Shown here: piece after piece, positions 36,230 to 45,026 of the stretch | Position numbering within the stretch: position 1 is the stretch's first letter | Layout of the letters: each line of letters opens with the position of its first letter | Source: Bacteroidia bacterium | Lineage (GTDB): Bacteria; Bacteroidota; Bacteroidia; 2-12-FULL-35-15 | Length of the DNA stretch: 64,000 nt | NCBI GenBank assembly: GCA_030654175.1 | Contig: JAURXZ010000006.1 | Coordinates: 1-64,000 of the forward strand | Reading direction: 5' to 3' | Position numbers and translations under genes: made by a program | The notes under the pieces: generated by a model | Seen by the model: only the letters and a program-made list of their open reading frames with translations | Databases searched by the model: none | Told to the model about the DNA's origin: nothing

Positions 36230-38149
36230 ATGGAAAAAAAAACTGGACATACATCTGAAATTCCGGAAGAGGAAAGAGTTGAGATAATACGCAAATCAAC
36301 TGTGTCAATTGGTCGAGTTGTGTTTATGTCTATTGTCGTAACTCTGATTTCTTTTGCTCCAATTTTATTTCTCACAGGTCAGGAAAAGAAATTGTTTACC
36401 CCGTTAGTTTTAACAAAAACTTTTTGCATGATTGGCTCGGCTATCGTGGCACTATTTATATTGCCTGCAATTTTACGAACCGTTATGAAAGGTAAACTGC
36501 GGAGTGAAGAAGCTAATCCTGTATCTAAATACCTCACTAAGTTTTTCTCACCGATAATACGATTTTGCATACGTTGGAAAAAATCAGTTATTATAACAAT
36601 GATTGTTTTGGTTGGTTTAAGTATTCCGGTAATACTTAATACAGGAACAGAATTTATGCCTCCACTGGATGAAGGTTCTTTATTGTTTATGCCAGTTACT
36701 CTTCCCGATGTTTCCAATACAGAAGCCAAAAGAATTTTACAGGTTCAGGATAAGATTATTAAAAGTTTTCCGGAAGTGGAAAACGTTTTGGGTAAAGCCG
36801 GTAGAGCCTATACCGCTACTGATAATGCCCCAATTAGTATGATTGAAACTATTATTGTTCTTAAGCCACGTTCGAAATGGAGAGAGGACATGACCAAGGA
36901 AAAATTAATCGCTGAAATGAATGAAAAAATTCATATTCCCGGAGTAGTAACGGGTTGGACAATGCCTATTATCAATCGTATCAATATGCTTTCAACCGGC
37001 ATAAGAACGGATGTTGGAATTAAAGTTTTCGGGCAGAATCTTGATTCAATTTATAGTATTACAGAAAAAATAGAAAAATCGTTAAGGAAAATAGATGGAT
37101 TGGCAGACTTATATCTGGAACAAATTACGGGTGGAAAATATCTCAATATAAAAATTAAAAGAAAACAATTGGCGCGTTATGGCTTGAGCATTGAAGATGC
37201 CAATATGGTTATTGAAATGGCATTGGGCGGCATGACACTCACAAACACTGTTGAAGAAAGAAGAAGGTTTACTATAAGTGTGCGTTTGGGACAGGATTTT
37301 CGCAATGATCTGGCGGAAATTAAACGAACACCTGTGCAAACTGAGAAGTATGGGAACATCCCGCTTTCGGCAATTGCTGACGTTGAAATTGCTGAAGGTC
37401 CACCAATGATTAATTCGGAGAATGCTATGTTACGGGGAACAGTTTTATTTAATGTAAGAGGACGTGATATGGGAAGTGTTGTAAAAGATGCAAAAGATAA
37501 AATTGAAAGTGAATTTAAAAAACTTCCAAGCGGCTACTATATACAGTGGAGCGGGCAATATGAAAATCAGGTAAGGGCGCAAAAACGCTTAAGTATTATT
37601 ATACCTATTGTTTTAGTTATAATGCTCATTGTATTGTACACCACGTTTCATTCTTTCCGTGAGGTGTTGATTATTTTTTCTGGATTACCTATCGCATTAA
37701 TTGGGGGCATTTTATCCCTTCATTTTTTCGATGTCAATATTTCGGTTGCTGTTGCTGTTGGTTTTATATCCTTATTTGGAGTGGCTATTGAAACGGGAGT
37801 TTTGATTTTAGTGTTTATGAATAATGAATTAGCTGACCTAAGTGAAAAGGCCACTTTGGAAAAATTTAGCATTACTCCACTGCATATTGAAGAAGCTGTT
37901 TTCAGAGGCGCTTCACTAAGAATCCGTGCAATATTAATGACAGTAATTGTTGATTTTGCGGGTATGATCCCCATAATAACAGCCACAGGTGCGGGAAGTG
38001 ATGTAATGCGTCCAATTACAATTCCATTTGCATTTGGTTTACTGTTTTCAATATTGTATTCACTCATATTACTTCCTGCATTGTTTGCTTTTATAAAAGA
38101 ATTTGAATTTAAAAGACACGGAAAATTAACCTTTATTAAAGCCGAGTAA
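36230..38149 (+). CDS. cusA: CusA-type RND pump, C-terminal part (-1 frame)
   Basis: 639 residues from ATG 36230, but the frame is open upstream to a TAG at 36194-36196, so it can fuse to the N-terminal part. It contains STVSIGRVVFMSIVVTLISF, the second periplasmic domain with EFMPPLDEGSLLFMP, the Cus-like INMLSTGIRTDVGIKVFG, and helices 7-12 ending ILLPALFAFIKEF. The MLSTGIRT and FMP segments favour Cu/Ag over Zn/Co. Fused length is about 1066 residues, normal for the family. It is followed 4 bp later by the outer-membrane factor. Confidence 0.85.
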   Translation: MEKKTGHTSEIPEEERVEIIRKSTVSIGRVVFMSIVVTLISFAPILFLTGQEKKLFTPLVLTKTFCMIGSAIVALFILPAILRTVMKGKLRSEEANPVSKYLTKFFSPIIRFCIRWKKSVIITMIVLVGLSIPVILNTGTEFMPPLDEGSLLFMPVTLPDVSNTEAKRILQVQDKIIKSFPEVENVLGKAGRAYTATDNAPISMIETIIVLKPRSKWREDMTKEKLIAEMNEKIHIPGVVTGWTMPIINRINMLSTGIRTDVGIKVFGQNLDSIYSITEKIEKSLRKIDGLADLYLEQITGGKYLNIKIKRKQLARYGLSIEDANMVIEMALGGMTLTNTVEERRRFTISVRLGQDFRNDLAEIKRTPVQTEKYGNIPLSAIADVEIAEGPPMINSENAMLRGTVLFNVRGRDMGSVVKDAKDKIESEFKKLPSGYYIQWSGQYENQVRAQKRLSIIIPIVLVIMLIVLYTTFHSFREVLIIFSGLPIALIGGILSLHFFDVNISVAVAVGFISLFGVAIETGVLILVFMNNELADLSEKATLEKFSITPLHIEEAVFRGASLRIRAILMTVIVDFAGMIPIITATGAGSDVMRPITIPFAFGLLFSILYSLILLPALFAFIKEFEFKRHGKLTFIKAE

Positions 38150-38153
38150 ATTA

Positions 38154-39401
38154 ATGAAAAAGATAATTGGCATAATCCTGTTCCTTATCGAAACTTTTTT
38201 TTTACAGGCGCAAAGCCCTGTATTAAAATTGGTTCAGATAACCGATTCCATTGAAAAAAACTATCCGGAAATTATTAAGTATGAATCAAAAGTGCAATCC
38301 ATTCAAGCAAAAGCGGAAGGGGCTAAGGCATGGATGCCACCAACATTATCTGCCGGTCCCGAACAGTTCTTTTATAATCCTGCCATGCTCACGGATAAAA
38401 GCGACATGAATCGTGCGGGGATTACTTTAAGTGTTGAGCAAATGATTCCTAATAATAAAAAACTTAATGCGAAAAAAAATTACCTGCAATCACTCGCTGT
38501 TATTCAGCAAAACAATGCAGAGTGGACAAAAAACACATTCCGTTATTATGCAAAGTATCTCTATTACCAAAGGCTGGTTGCAGAAAAAACACTAATACTG
38601 GTGCAGGAAAATAAAGAGCTATTATTGATGCTTGTTAATACTTCTGAAGCAAAATATCCATACAATCAATCCGACCTTAGTTCTATTTTTAAAGCAAAAG
38701 CAAAATTAGAAGAACTAAAAAATATGGAAACTATGTTGTTTGCTACAATTGCTGAAAGCAATATTGGATTAAATACCCTGATGAATAGGGATGTAAATAC
38801 GTCCTTTGCAATTGATACAACCATTGCCCTTAAAGAGTATGAAATAAAATCAATTTACAATGATACTTCTTCTGTAAAGCGAAGCGACATTTTGAGTATG
38901 CAAAATAATATCAACTCTATGAAATTAAATAAAGAGTTGATGTATTCGCAGCGTAAACCTGATTTTGGAGTACAATTCAGCCACATGCAAATGCTGGGTA
39001 TGCCAAGTCAATATTCATTAATGGGAATGATGACCATTCCAATTGTACCCTGGTCTTCAAAAATGTATAAATCAGAGGTCAAGTCAATGAGTTTTGAAAT
39101 TGAATCTATGGCAAAAGAAAAAGAAGGAATGCAGTTAATGGCTTTGCGTATGATTAATGAAAAATTGGTAATGCTTAAATACGGCAAAACACAACTGAAC
39201 AATTTTAAATCAGGCATTATTCCTATGTACAATAAAAATTTCGAAGCCAATTTACTTGCATATAAACAAAATACAGGTAATCTCTTTGTACTGCTCGACT
39301 CATGGGAAATGTTGTTAATGAAAAGAATGGAATATTATAACAAAACATTGGAAGTCTTGAAAATTGAAGCAGATTATGAATACGAAACGGAAACAAAATA
39401 A
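38154..39401 (+). CDS. cusC: TolC-like outer-membrane efflux protein
   Basis: 415 residues with signal peptide (to about 20, LQAQSP) and two helical repeat halves (SIEKNYPEIIKYESKVQSIQ; later VKSMSFEIESMAKEKEGMQL). The pattern is that of OEP/TolC-family channels for RND pumps. It is Met-rich in places (MQMLGMPSQYSLMGMM), as in copper-related channels. It sits between the pump and its two adaptors. Confidence 0.85.
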   Translation: MKKIIGIILFLIETFFLQAQSPVLKLVQITDSIEKNYPEIIKYESKVQSIQAKAEGAKAWMPPTLSAGPEQFFYNPAMLTDKSDMNRAGITLSVEQMIPNNKKLNAKKNYLQSLAVIQQNNAEWTKNTFRYYAKYLYYQRLVAEKTLILVQENKELLLMLVNTSEAKYPYNQSDLSSIFKAKAKLEELKNMETMLFATIAESNIGLNTLMNRDVNTSFAIDTTIALKEYEIKSIYNDTSSVKRSDILSMQNNINSMKLNKELMYSQRKPDFGVQFSHMQMLGMPSQYSLMGMMTIPIVPWSSKMYKSEVKSMSFEIESMAKEKEGMQLMALRMINEKLVMLKYGKTQLNNFKSGIIPMYNKNFEANLLAYKQNTGNLFVLLDSWEMLLMKRMEYYNKTLEVLKIEADYEYETETK

Positions 39402-39409
39402 TTGTTGAG

Positions 39410-40825
39410 ATGAAATTAAATAAAAAATATAATTATACAAGTCATTTGCTGACAATTCTCCTATTATTAATGCTAATGGTTGTTGAATCGTGCAATAATA
39501 AAAACAGCAATTCAGAAGAAGAAATGGAAGGAATGGAGAGTATGAAAAACGATAATAAGTCTAAGCAAGATACGATTCAAAATAATATGGAGGGAATGGA
39601 TAAGAGTGAGCATAACATGAAGAATATGAAAGTCGAAAATAAGGCAGAACAAGATACGATGCCGAACAATATGAAAGGGATGGTTATGGGTGAGCATAAC
39701 ATGGAGAGTATGAATAAATCAGACGGCACTTCTTCCAGTTTAAGCGATAGTTTAAAAATTGGTTCATTAGTTATGCCTGCAAATTATCAGGTCATTTCTT
39801 CTCAAAAGTCAGTAAAGCCGGTAAAAAAGGATGGTATTAATGAGATAAATGCACAAGGTTATATTTCTATTGACGAAAGACGTAATAATAAAGTTTCGTC
39901 AAGGATTTCGGGAAGAATTGAAAAACTGTATATCAAATATAATTTTCAGTACGTAAAAAAAGGAGAAAAGATAATGGAGTTATATAGCCCCGAATTGAAT
40001 ACTTACCAGGAAGAGCTGGTATTTCTAATGAAGGGCAGCAATGATTCTTCTTTAACTGTAAAAGCTGAAGAAAAACTCCGTTTACTTGGAGTTACTCAAA
40101 GCCAAATTAATGATATAAAAAGAACTGGAAACACATTCTCTAAAATCGACATTTACAGTCCACAAGGCGGATATGTGTTTTTCAAACCATCATCGCCAGT
40201 GAGTTCAATGAGCAATAGTACAACTAGTAAAATGAATAGCATGGGCAATACTAATAATGCCTCAAACAGCCTAGTTTCAAGTGACGGCCAAATTCGTGAA
40301 GGAAATTATGTAAATAAAGGAGATGTATTGTTTTGGGTAAATGACCTTGAGGTAGTGTGGGCAATGATAGCAGTAGATAACAGTCATCAGCAGGAATTAA
40401 AAACTGGAGCAAAAGTTTTATTAATAAGTGAGCTTTATAAAAATGACACTATATCTGTAGCTATCAATTTCATCGAACCAGCTTACAAGCAAAATCAAAA
40501 ATTTGGTATGTCAAGAATTTACTTGAATAATTCTGATAAAAAATATAAAATAAATTCTTTACTGGAAGCTAAAATAAGTTCCGGTAAATCGTCATCTCTT
40601 ATAGTTCCATATAGCAGCGTGCTTTTTCTTGGTAAAAGAAAAATTGTTTGGGTTTTAAAAGGAAAGACAGAAGATAATAATAAAATATTTGAGGCAAGAG
40701 ATGTAATTATTGGTTTGATGCACAACGGAATGATTGAAATAAAAAAGGGATTAAGTACCAATGACGAAATTGCTAATGACGCTGGGTATTTACTGGACAG
40801 AGAAAGTTTAATAAAACCTGAATAG
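39410..40825 (+). CDS. cusB: CusB-like adaptor with Met/His repeats
   Basis: 471 residues, a lipoprotein (VVESCNN). Residues about 38-105 are imperfect tandem repeats rich in Met and His (MEGMESMK, MEGMDKSEHNMKNMK, MKGMVMGEHNMESM), a likely Cu(I) sponge analogous to the Met-rich N-terminus of CusB. The membrane-fusion core follows (GYISIDERRNNKVSSRISGR; HlyD-like barrels). It hands metal to the CusA pump and links pump to channel. A second adaptor follows 2 bp later. Confidence 0.88.
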   Translation: MKLNKKYNYTSHLLTILLLLMLMVVESCNNKNSNSEEEMEGMESMKNDNKSKQDTIQNNMEGMDKSEHNMKNMKVENKAEQDTMPNNMKGMVMGEHNMESMNKSDGTSSSLSDSLKIGSLVMPANYQVISSQKSVKPVKKDGINEINAQGYISIDERRNNKVSSRISGRIEKLYIKYNFQYVKKGEKIMELYSPELNTYQEELVFLMKGSNDSSLTVKAEEKLRLLGVTQSQINDIKRTGNTFSKIDIYSPQGGYVFFKPSSPVSSMSNSTTSKMNSMGNTNNASNSLVSSDGQIREGNYVNKGDVLFWVNDLEVVWAMIAVDNSHQQELKTGAKVLLISELYKNDTISVAINFIEPAYKQNQKFGMSRIYLNNSDKKYKINSLLEAKISSGKSSSLIVPYSSVLFLGKRKIVWVLKGKTEDNNKIFEARDVIIGLMHNGMIEIKKGLSTNDEIANDAGYLLDRESLIKPE

Positions 40826-40827
40826 AG

Positions 40828-41946
40828 ATGAAACAAATGAATAAAATATTCTCAACTATATTTTTAGTTACTACAGTTATTATGCTGATGATTTCCTGTT
40901 CTTCCGAAAAGAAAAAAGAAATTCAGGAAGAGTCGACAGGTAAGCATAGTAACATGCTTTCAATTTCCGATAAGGATCGCTTGCTTGCCAATATAAAAAG
41001 CGAGAGTGCCTTAGTAAAAACTATTTCGGAAATGACAACGTTGATTGGCAAAACAGCTATTGATGAAAGAAAGATGGAAGCAATAACCTCCCGTGTTAAA
41101 GGAAGACTGGATAAATTATTTGTAGTAAATCCTGGGGAGTATGTTGAAAAGGGTCAAGCTATTTATTCAATTTATAGTGAGGAATTACTATCCGATCAAA
41201 ATGATTACCTCCGTGCAATTGAACAATACAACAATTCAATTGCTCAAAAGGATATAGCGAAACAATTATTGGAGGCTGCCAGAAAAAAACTATTATTATG
41301 GACAATCACCGAGGCTCAAATAAAAGAAATTGAAACTTCAAAAAAACCTACCCCTTTAATGAAATTTTATAGTCCAAATAGCGGTTACTTGATAGAATTA
41401 CCAGTACGTGAAGGTGAATACGTTGATATTGGTACTCCAATATTAAAAATAGCTGATTTAAGTAGTTTATGGATAGAAACGCAATTATATAGCGATGAAA
41501 TAAAATATTTGGAGCAAAACCCTTCACTTTTAGTTGAATTTGAAGCGTATCCTAATGAAATGTATAAAGGCGCAATTGTTTTTGATAATCCTTCATTAGA
41601 AGATGATCAGAAAGTAAACTTAATCAGGGTGCAGGTGAATAGTAATAGCAATAAACTAAAACCCGGAATGATGGCTTATCTCTATTTAAAAAGAAATGAG
41701 AAAAAGACATTGGTAATACCAAAATCTGCTTTGTTACTTGAATCAACAACTTCTGTTTGGGTTGAAGACGGTGATGGAATGTTTGAACAGAGAATGGTTA
41801 AAACGGGTATTGAAAATAAAAAAGAAGTGGAAATTTTATCGGGGATAAAACCGGGAGAAAAAGTAGTTGTATCGGGGGCTTACTTCCTTAAAAGCGAAAG
41901 CGTGATAAGGCAGGGCGGTGGCGATATGGGTGGAATGAAAATGTAA
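40828..41946 (+). CDS. Second CusB-like adaptor, lipoprotein
   Basis: 372 residues with a lipoprotein signal (VIMLMISCSSEK). The membrane-fusion core reads GKTAIDERKMEAITSRVKGR, LPVREGEYVDIGTPILKIAD and VIPKSALLLESTTSVWVEDG. It lacks the Met/His repeats of the upstream adaptor but ends in GGGDMGGMKM. ATG 40828 is used, though ATG 40837 would leave a more standard signal peptide. Paired adaptors are found in some Bacteroidota Cus operons and could alternate in the hexameric ring. Confidence 0.85.
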   Translation: MKQMNKIFSTIFLVTTVIMLMISCSSEKKKEIQEESTGKHSNMLSISDKDRLLANIKSESALVKTISEMTTLIGKTAIDERKMEAITSRVKGRLDKLFVVNPGEYVEKGQAIYSIYSEELLSDQNDYLRAIEQYNNSIAQKDIAKQLLEAARKKLLLWTITEAQIKEIETSKKPTPLMKFYSPNSGYLIELPVREGEYVDIGTPILKIADLSSLWIETQLYSDEIKYLEQNPSLLVEFEAYPNEMYKGAIVFDNPSLEDDQKVNLIRVQVNSNSNKLKPGMMAYLYLKRNEKKTLVIPKSALLLESTTSVWVEDGDGMFEQRMVKTGIENKKEVEILSGIKPGEKVVVSGAYFLKSESVIRQGGGDMGGMKM

Positions 41947-41962
41947 AAAAAAGGAAGACAAA

Positions 41963-42286
41963 ATGTGCATAATACCATTTGTTGTTGAAGAGTATTTGTA
42001 TTCCCTGAAAAAACATAAAAAAAATGTAACTGTTGAAATCAAAGTATGCGGTAATTGAGGCAAGTGCAAGACTCGTATTAAAAAATGCTTGAAAATGAAA
42101 GGCGTTAAAAAGGCGAAATGGGATATGAATAGTAAAATTCTTACTCTTACATATAGCCCTAAAATAATTTCACTTGAAAAGATTCACGAGAGGCTTGCTC
42201 TGCATGGAAATGATACAGAGAATTTATACGCCCCAAAAACTAAATACAATAACCTGCCTGATTGTTGCAAATATAAAAGGGATTGA
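41963..42286 (+). CDS. HMA-domain protein with in-frame UGA at the CxxC motif (Sec candidate or nonsense mutant)
   Basis: ATG 41963 has AAGGAAG upstream, 16 bp after the adaptor stop. The frame reads MCIIPFVVEEYLYSLKKHKK, then VEIKVCGN, TGA (42056-42058, codon 32), GKCKTRIKKCLKMKGVKKAK, and ends YNNLPDCCKYKRD. The homologous lipoprotein at 8729-9112 has GNCGMC where this one has GN-TGA-GKC, so UGA replaces the first metal-binding Cys. The downstream part is well preserved. Either UGA encodes selenocysteine, or a single base change (TGC or TGT to TGA) killed the gene; I see no convincing SECIS hairpin. A short product from codon 43 on would lack the metal site. Confidence 0.6.
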
Positions 42287-42362
42287 GGGTAAATTATTCT
42301 TTCATACAAGTAATTTTACTTCATTGCTTTTCAAATTACAGAGTTGCCATCCAAAATCAAAA

Positions 42363-42788
42363 TTATTCGCCTTCTGCCATTAAGTTTGGCAGGTAGTTAA
42401 GAATAGCTTGGTTCTTTTCGTATTCAAGCACTTTTTCAATATCTTTTAAATCCTGTCCATCTATAATTACTGCATTTTCAATAGAGTTGTCGGTTAATTT
42501 GGTGTCAAATTGTAGCTTTAAGGCTCTCATATAATCACGTTTAGCAAGGTCAAATTCACCCTTATTAAAATAGCAATCGCTTTTTAAATAATAGGTGCTT
42601 GCATCTGATGGCATAGTGTCTATTATTCGCTCAAAATCGGTTATAGCCTTATCATATTTCTCGGCCAGATTATACAATATTCCTCTTGTTCGGAGAATAT
42701 TAATATTATCGGGTTCTTGCTTTAATTTTTCATTACACGAATCTATAAAGCCACAGATCATCTTTTGCCTCATTACAATTCTTCTCAT
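42363..42788 (-). CDS. TPR-repeat protein
   Basis: 141 residues with two to three tetratricopeptide repeats (INILRTRGILYNLAEKYDKA; STYYLKSDCYFNKGEFDLAK). It is probably a cytoplasmic protein-protein adaptor, with no signal peptide. It overlaps the small membrane-protein gene upstream by 4 bp, so the two form a pair. It is convergent with the Cus operon. Confidence 0.75.
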   Translation of the reverse strand: MRRIVMRQKMICGFIDSCNEKLKQEPDNINILRTRGILYNLAEKYDKAITDFERIIDTMPSDASTYYLKSDCYFNKGEFDLAKRDYMRALKLQFDTKLTDNSIENAVIIDGQDLKDIEKVLEYEKNQAILNYLPNLMAEGE

Positions 42789-43129
42789 AATCTGTTATTT
42801 TTTAAAATCCCCTTACTAATATAATTACCACTGCAAATATAATTCCGGCTAAAAATATCCCCATACTCATTCTGACTGTATTTAAAGAGTGTCCGTTTAA
42901 AATCATTCTTAAAAAGCAATGCAAAAAACAGCAAGTTTAGGATAAAACACGTAAGTATATAGACGGATACTAACATAGCAATTTTAAGGATATTTATTGT
43001 TAAAATGTCGTAAAATCTTACATAGGTAATAAAACCAATTTTTTTGAATAGCAAAATATTAAAAAAAGCTATAAGAAGGAAATTTAGGGTAAAAAACAAA
43101 AACATCTGTTTTATTGAAGGGATCATCAT
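42785..43129 (-). CDS. Small integral membrane protein
   Basis: 114 residues with two to three hydrophobic segments (MFLFFTLNFLLIAFFNILLF; IAMLVSVYILTCFILNLLFF), then a polar tail. I do not recognise the family. It precedes the TPR gene with a 4-bp overlap and follows the structured region downstream of the integrase. Confidence 0.6.
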   Translation of the reverse strand: MMIPSIKQMFLFFTLNFLLIAFFNILLFKKIGFITYVRFYDILTINILKIAMLVSVYILTCFILNLLFFALLFKNDFKRTLFKYSQNEYGDIFSRNYICSGNYISKGILKNNRL

Positions 43130-43167
43130 GGTTATAAAGTCTTTATTGGTTAATATAAAAACAAAAT

Positions 43168-43197
43168 GGGGTATGTCCCCGCTCCAGGTACATACCC
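43168..43197 (-). terminator. Hairpin followed by T-rich run (minus strand)
   Basis: GGGTATGT (43169-43176) pairs with ACATACCC (43190-43197). On the minus strand the stem is followed by CATTTTGTTTTTATA, which fits intrinsic termination of the structured RNA or of transcripts from the integrase gene. Confidence 0.6.
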
Positions 43198-43213
43198 TTC
43201 CATGATGAAATAT

Positions 43214-43346
43214 GGTGGGTGCGTTACCTTACACATCCACTTAGTTAGAAGGTTCCGCGAGGACCCGATCCACCAGTAAAATGAGAAGGACGCACCCATA
43301 TAGGTGCGCTCTTCGTCATTTGCCGGTGGATCTAAAAATTTCGCGG
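43214..43346. ncRNA. Strongly structured region, candidate noncoding RNA or recombination site
   Basis: GATCCACC (43267-43274) pairs with GGTGGATC (43325-43332). Nested inside are AAATGA/TCATTT, GAAG/CTTC and CGCACC/GGTGCG around the loop CATATA (43297-43302). An outer stem CCGCGA (43255-43260) pairs with TCGCGG (43341-43346). GGGTGCGT (43217-43224) can instead pair with ACGCACCC (43290-43297), so two exclusive folds exist. GC content is far above the surroundings and no frame is open. The strand is unresolved; the minus strand has a terminator at its end. It resembles no RNA family I can name. Confidence 0.5.
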
Positions 43347-43472
43347 ATTTTCTAATACCTAAGCAAGCGACAATGCGCTATAATTAATATATTTTCTTTT
43401 TTTACATCATTATTGGTTTATTGATTGTAAAATTACGAAACTTTCAATACTTCTAAGCAATTTCATTTGATC

Positions 43473-44768
43473 TTAAAAATTCATAACTGTTTTTACCGCT
43501 TCTCCCACTTTTTGCTTATTCATCCAGTGTCTTTGATAATTAATTGTTGTTTGAATATCAGAATGTCTATATATCAATTGCAATGTTTGAATTGGTATTT
43601 TATCTCCTGAGAGGTTTCCGAAAGTATGCCGGGCAAGATGGTTATTTAAACTTTTTTTGATCCCAGCTTCCCCTGCAAGTTTTTTCAACCATATATTGTA
43701 AATTCTGATTGCATTTTTTAGCTTTATTTTAATATCCTTCGGATCATCTAAATTTGCTTTACTCATTTCAGGAAAAATATATCCCTTATTTTCATCTTTG
43801 TATTTTTCATAATACTTCAATATTTTTTTAGCCCGATCAACAAGAGGGACTTCTACCGGCTTATTATTTTTGCCCATAACGTAGGTTAAGGATTCCGGAT
43901 TAATTTGCTCCCACTTTGTTTGAAGAACATCACTAATTCGTGCTCCGCCCCAACACAAAGATAAAATCCAAGAATTTTTTGCATGAATCCACGTATCGGT
44001 TTTTTCTTCAAGTTTTGCCTTTTCCAATTCCACAACCTCATTTTCTTCCAATGCGATTTTTTGACTTTCAGGCATACGCATTTTATAGCCACTTTTTCCG
44101 CTAAAAGGATAGTTTTCTCTCGTGATAGCTTTAGCTTCAATTGCTCTATTATAAACTGTTCTAATGACATTCATGTGATTAAAAACACTCCTTTCCGAGT
44201 GTTCGCCCTCTACTTCTAAATAAATAGCAAGATTCCTAAGAAAAGAGGAAGTAATAGAGCTGAATTTAATATCCTTATTTACTACTTTTCTAAATAGTGA
44301 TTTTTCATTGTCTCTTTCTAAATTTGGAAATACTTCATTAAAATCTTTGTCATAAAAGAATGACCAAATATTTTTCCCTTTTCCATCTAAAGAAGTCGCT
44401 TCATGGTCTTGATTTTTCTTAAATTGTTCCTCAACATAATCGCTAAAAAAGTCAAAGAATGTTTCTGAACTTTTTACATCTTTTAAAATATTGATAATTT
44501 TTTCCGGTGTTAAATCACTTTTTCCTGATTCGTATTGAAGGATCAAATCAGCAGCAAGAGAATCCTTAGCCTTGATGGTATTATTAATCCTCTTATAATG
44601 TTCGTGAGTGCGGTTGACTAATTTATTTGCAACATCCCATTGACTTTCTAAAACATTCTCGATAAAAACAAATTTATGTTTTCGATCAAAAGTTAAACGT
44701 AAAGCAACAAATCTCGAACCGTCAGATAATTTCTTGCCTTTGAATAAAACGATTTTGGATGAAGCCAT
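43473..44768 (-). CDS. Tyrosine recombinase (site-specific integrase)
   Basis: 431 residues in the Bacteroidota mobile-element layout: arm-binding N-terminus (KIVLFKGKKLSDGSRFVALR), SAM-like core-binding domain (about 105-220) and catalytic domain. Visible catalytic residues are Arg in GGARISDVL (about 278), HLARH (His 377, Arg 380), His 402 in YRHSDIQTT, and Tyr 411 in INYQRHW. It is intact. It faces left with its start 260 bp from a tRNA fragment, the expected place for an island integrase. Confidence 0.95.
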   Translation of the reverse strand: MASSKIVLFKGKKLSDGSRFVALRLTFDRKHKFVFIENVLESQWDVANKLVNRTHEHYKRINNTIKAKDSLAADLILQYESGKSDLTPEKIINILKDVKSSETFFDFFSDYVEEQFKKNQDHEATSLDGKGKNIWSFFYDKDFNEVFPNLERDNEKSLFRKVVNKDIKFSSITSSFLRNLAIYLEVEGEHSERSVFNHMNVIRTVYNRAIEAKAITRENYPFSGKSGYKMRMPESQKIALEENEVVELEKAKLEEKTDTWIHAKNSWILSLCWGGARISDVLQTKWEQINPESLTYVMGKNNKPVEVPLVDRAKKILKYYEKYKDENKGYIFPEMSKANLDDPKDIKIKLKNAIRIYNIWLKKLAGEAGIKKSLNNHLARHTFGNLSGDKIPIQTLQLIYRHSDIQTTINYQRHWMNKQKVGEAVKTVMNF

Positions 44769-44846
44769 GATTATAAAATTTTAGTAGTTTTGTTTTCTTG
44801 TTCACAGTATTACTTTAACAGAAACCATTATGTTTACTTTAAAAAC

Positions 44847-44899
44847 GTTTCGGAAACAAATATACGATTATTGCGGAAACTGGTTTCCACATAGTTTCC
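44847..44899. repeat. Cluster of GGAAAC/GTTTCC sites upstream of the integrase
   Basis: GTTTCGGAAAC (44847-44857), GGAAAC (44875-44880), GTTTCC (44883-44888) and GTTTCC (44894-44899) occur within 53 bp between integrase start and attachment site. GGAAACTGGTTTCC is a perfect palindrome with a 2-bp centre. They could be arm-type sites of the recombinase or operator sites. Confidence 0.5.
44857..44864 (-). promoter_or_regulatory. Candidate -7 element of the integrase gene
   Basis: The minus strand reads TATATTTG, matching TAnnTTTG, about 90 bp upstream of the integrase ATG. It lies within the GGAAAC cluster, so binding there could repress the integrase. Confidence 0.4.
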
Positions 44900-45026
44900 A
44901 CAAGTTGACTTTTTTAACCGTTTTTAACCCATTTAAACCAATATTCAAAACCATTGACAATGCTGATAAAACATAGATATACCGATAGTTTGGAACGATT
45001 TGAAACTTTTAAAAGGGGTGGTATTG

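Noticed and set aside
42056-42110. Clear bacterial SECIS hairpin after the UGA
   Set aside because: Only weak pairing (CAAGTG with TGCTTG, two G-U pairs, 19-base loop) is visible, so I do not annotate it as an element.
41963-42286. A genetic code in which TGA is a sense codon throughout
   Set aside because: TGA ends arsR, the PRPP synthetase and this same gene at 42284-42286, and Trp is coded by TGG.
43214-43346. 6S RNA or tmRNA identity for the structured region
   Set aside because: No tRNA-like ends or tag frame are present, and the fold differs from the long bulged 6S rod; identity left open.
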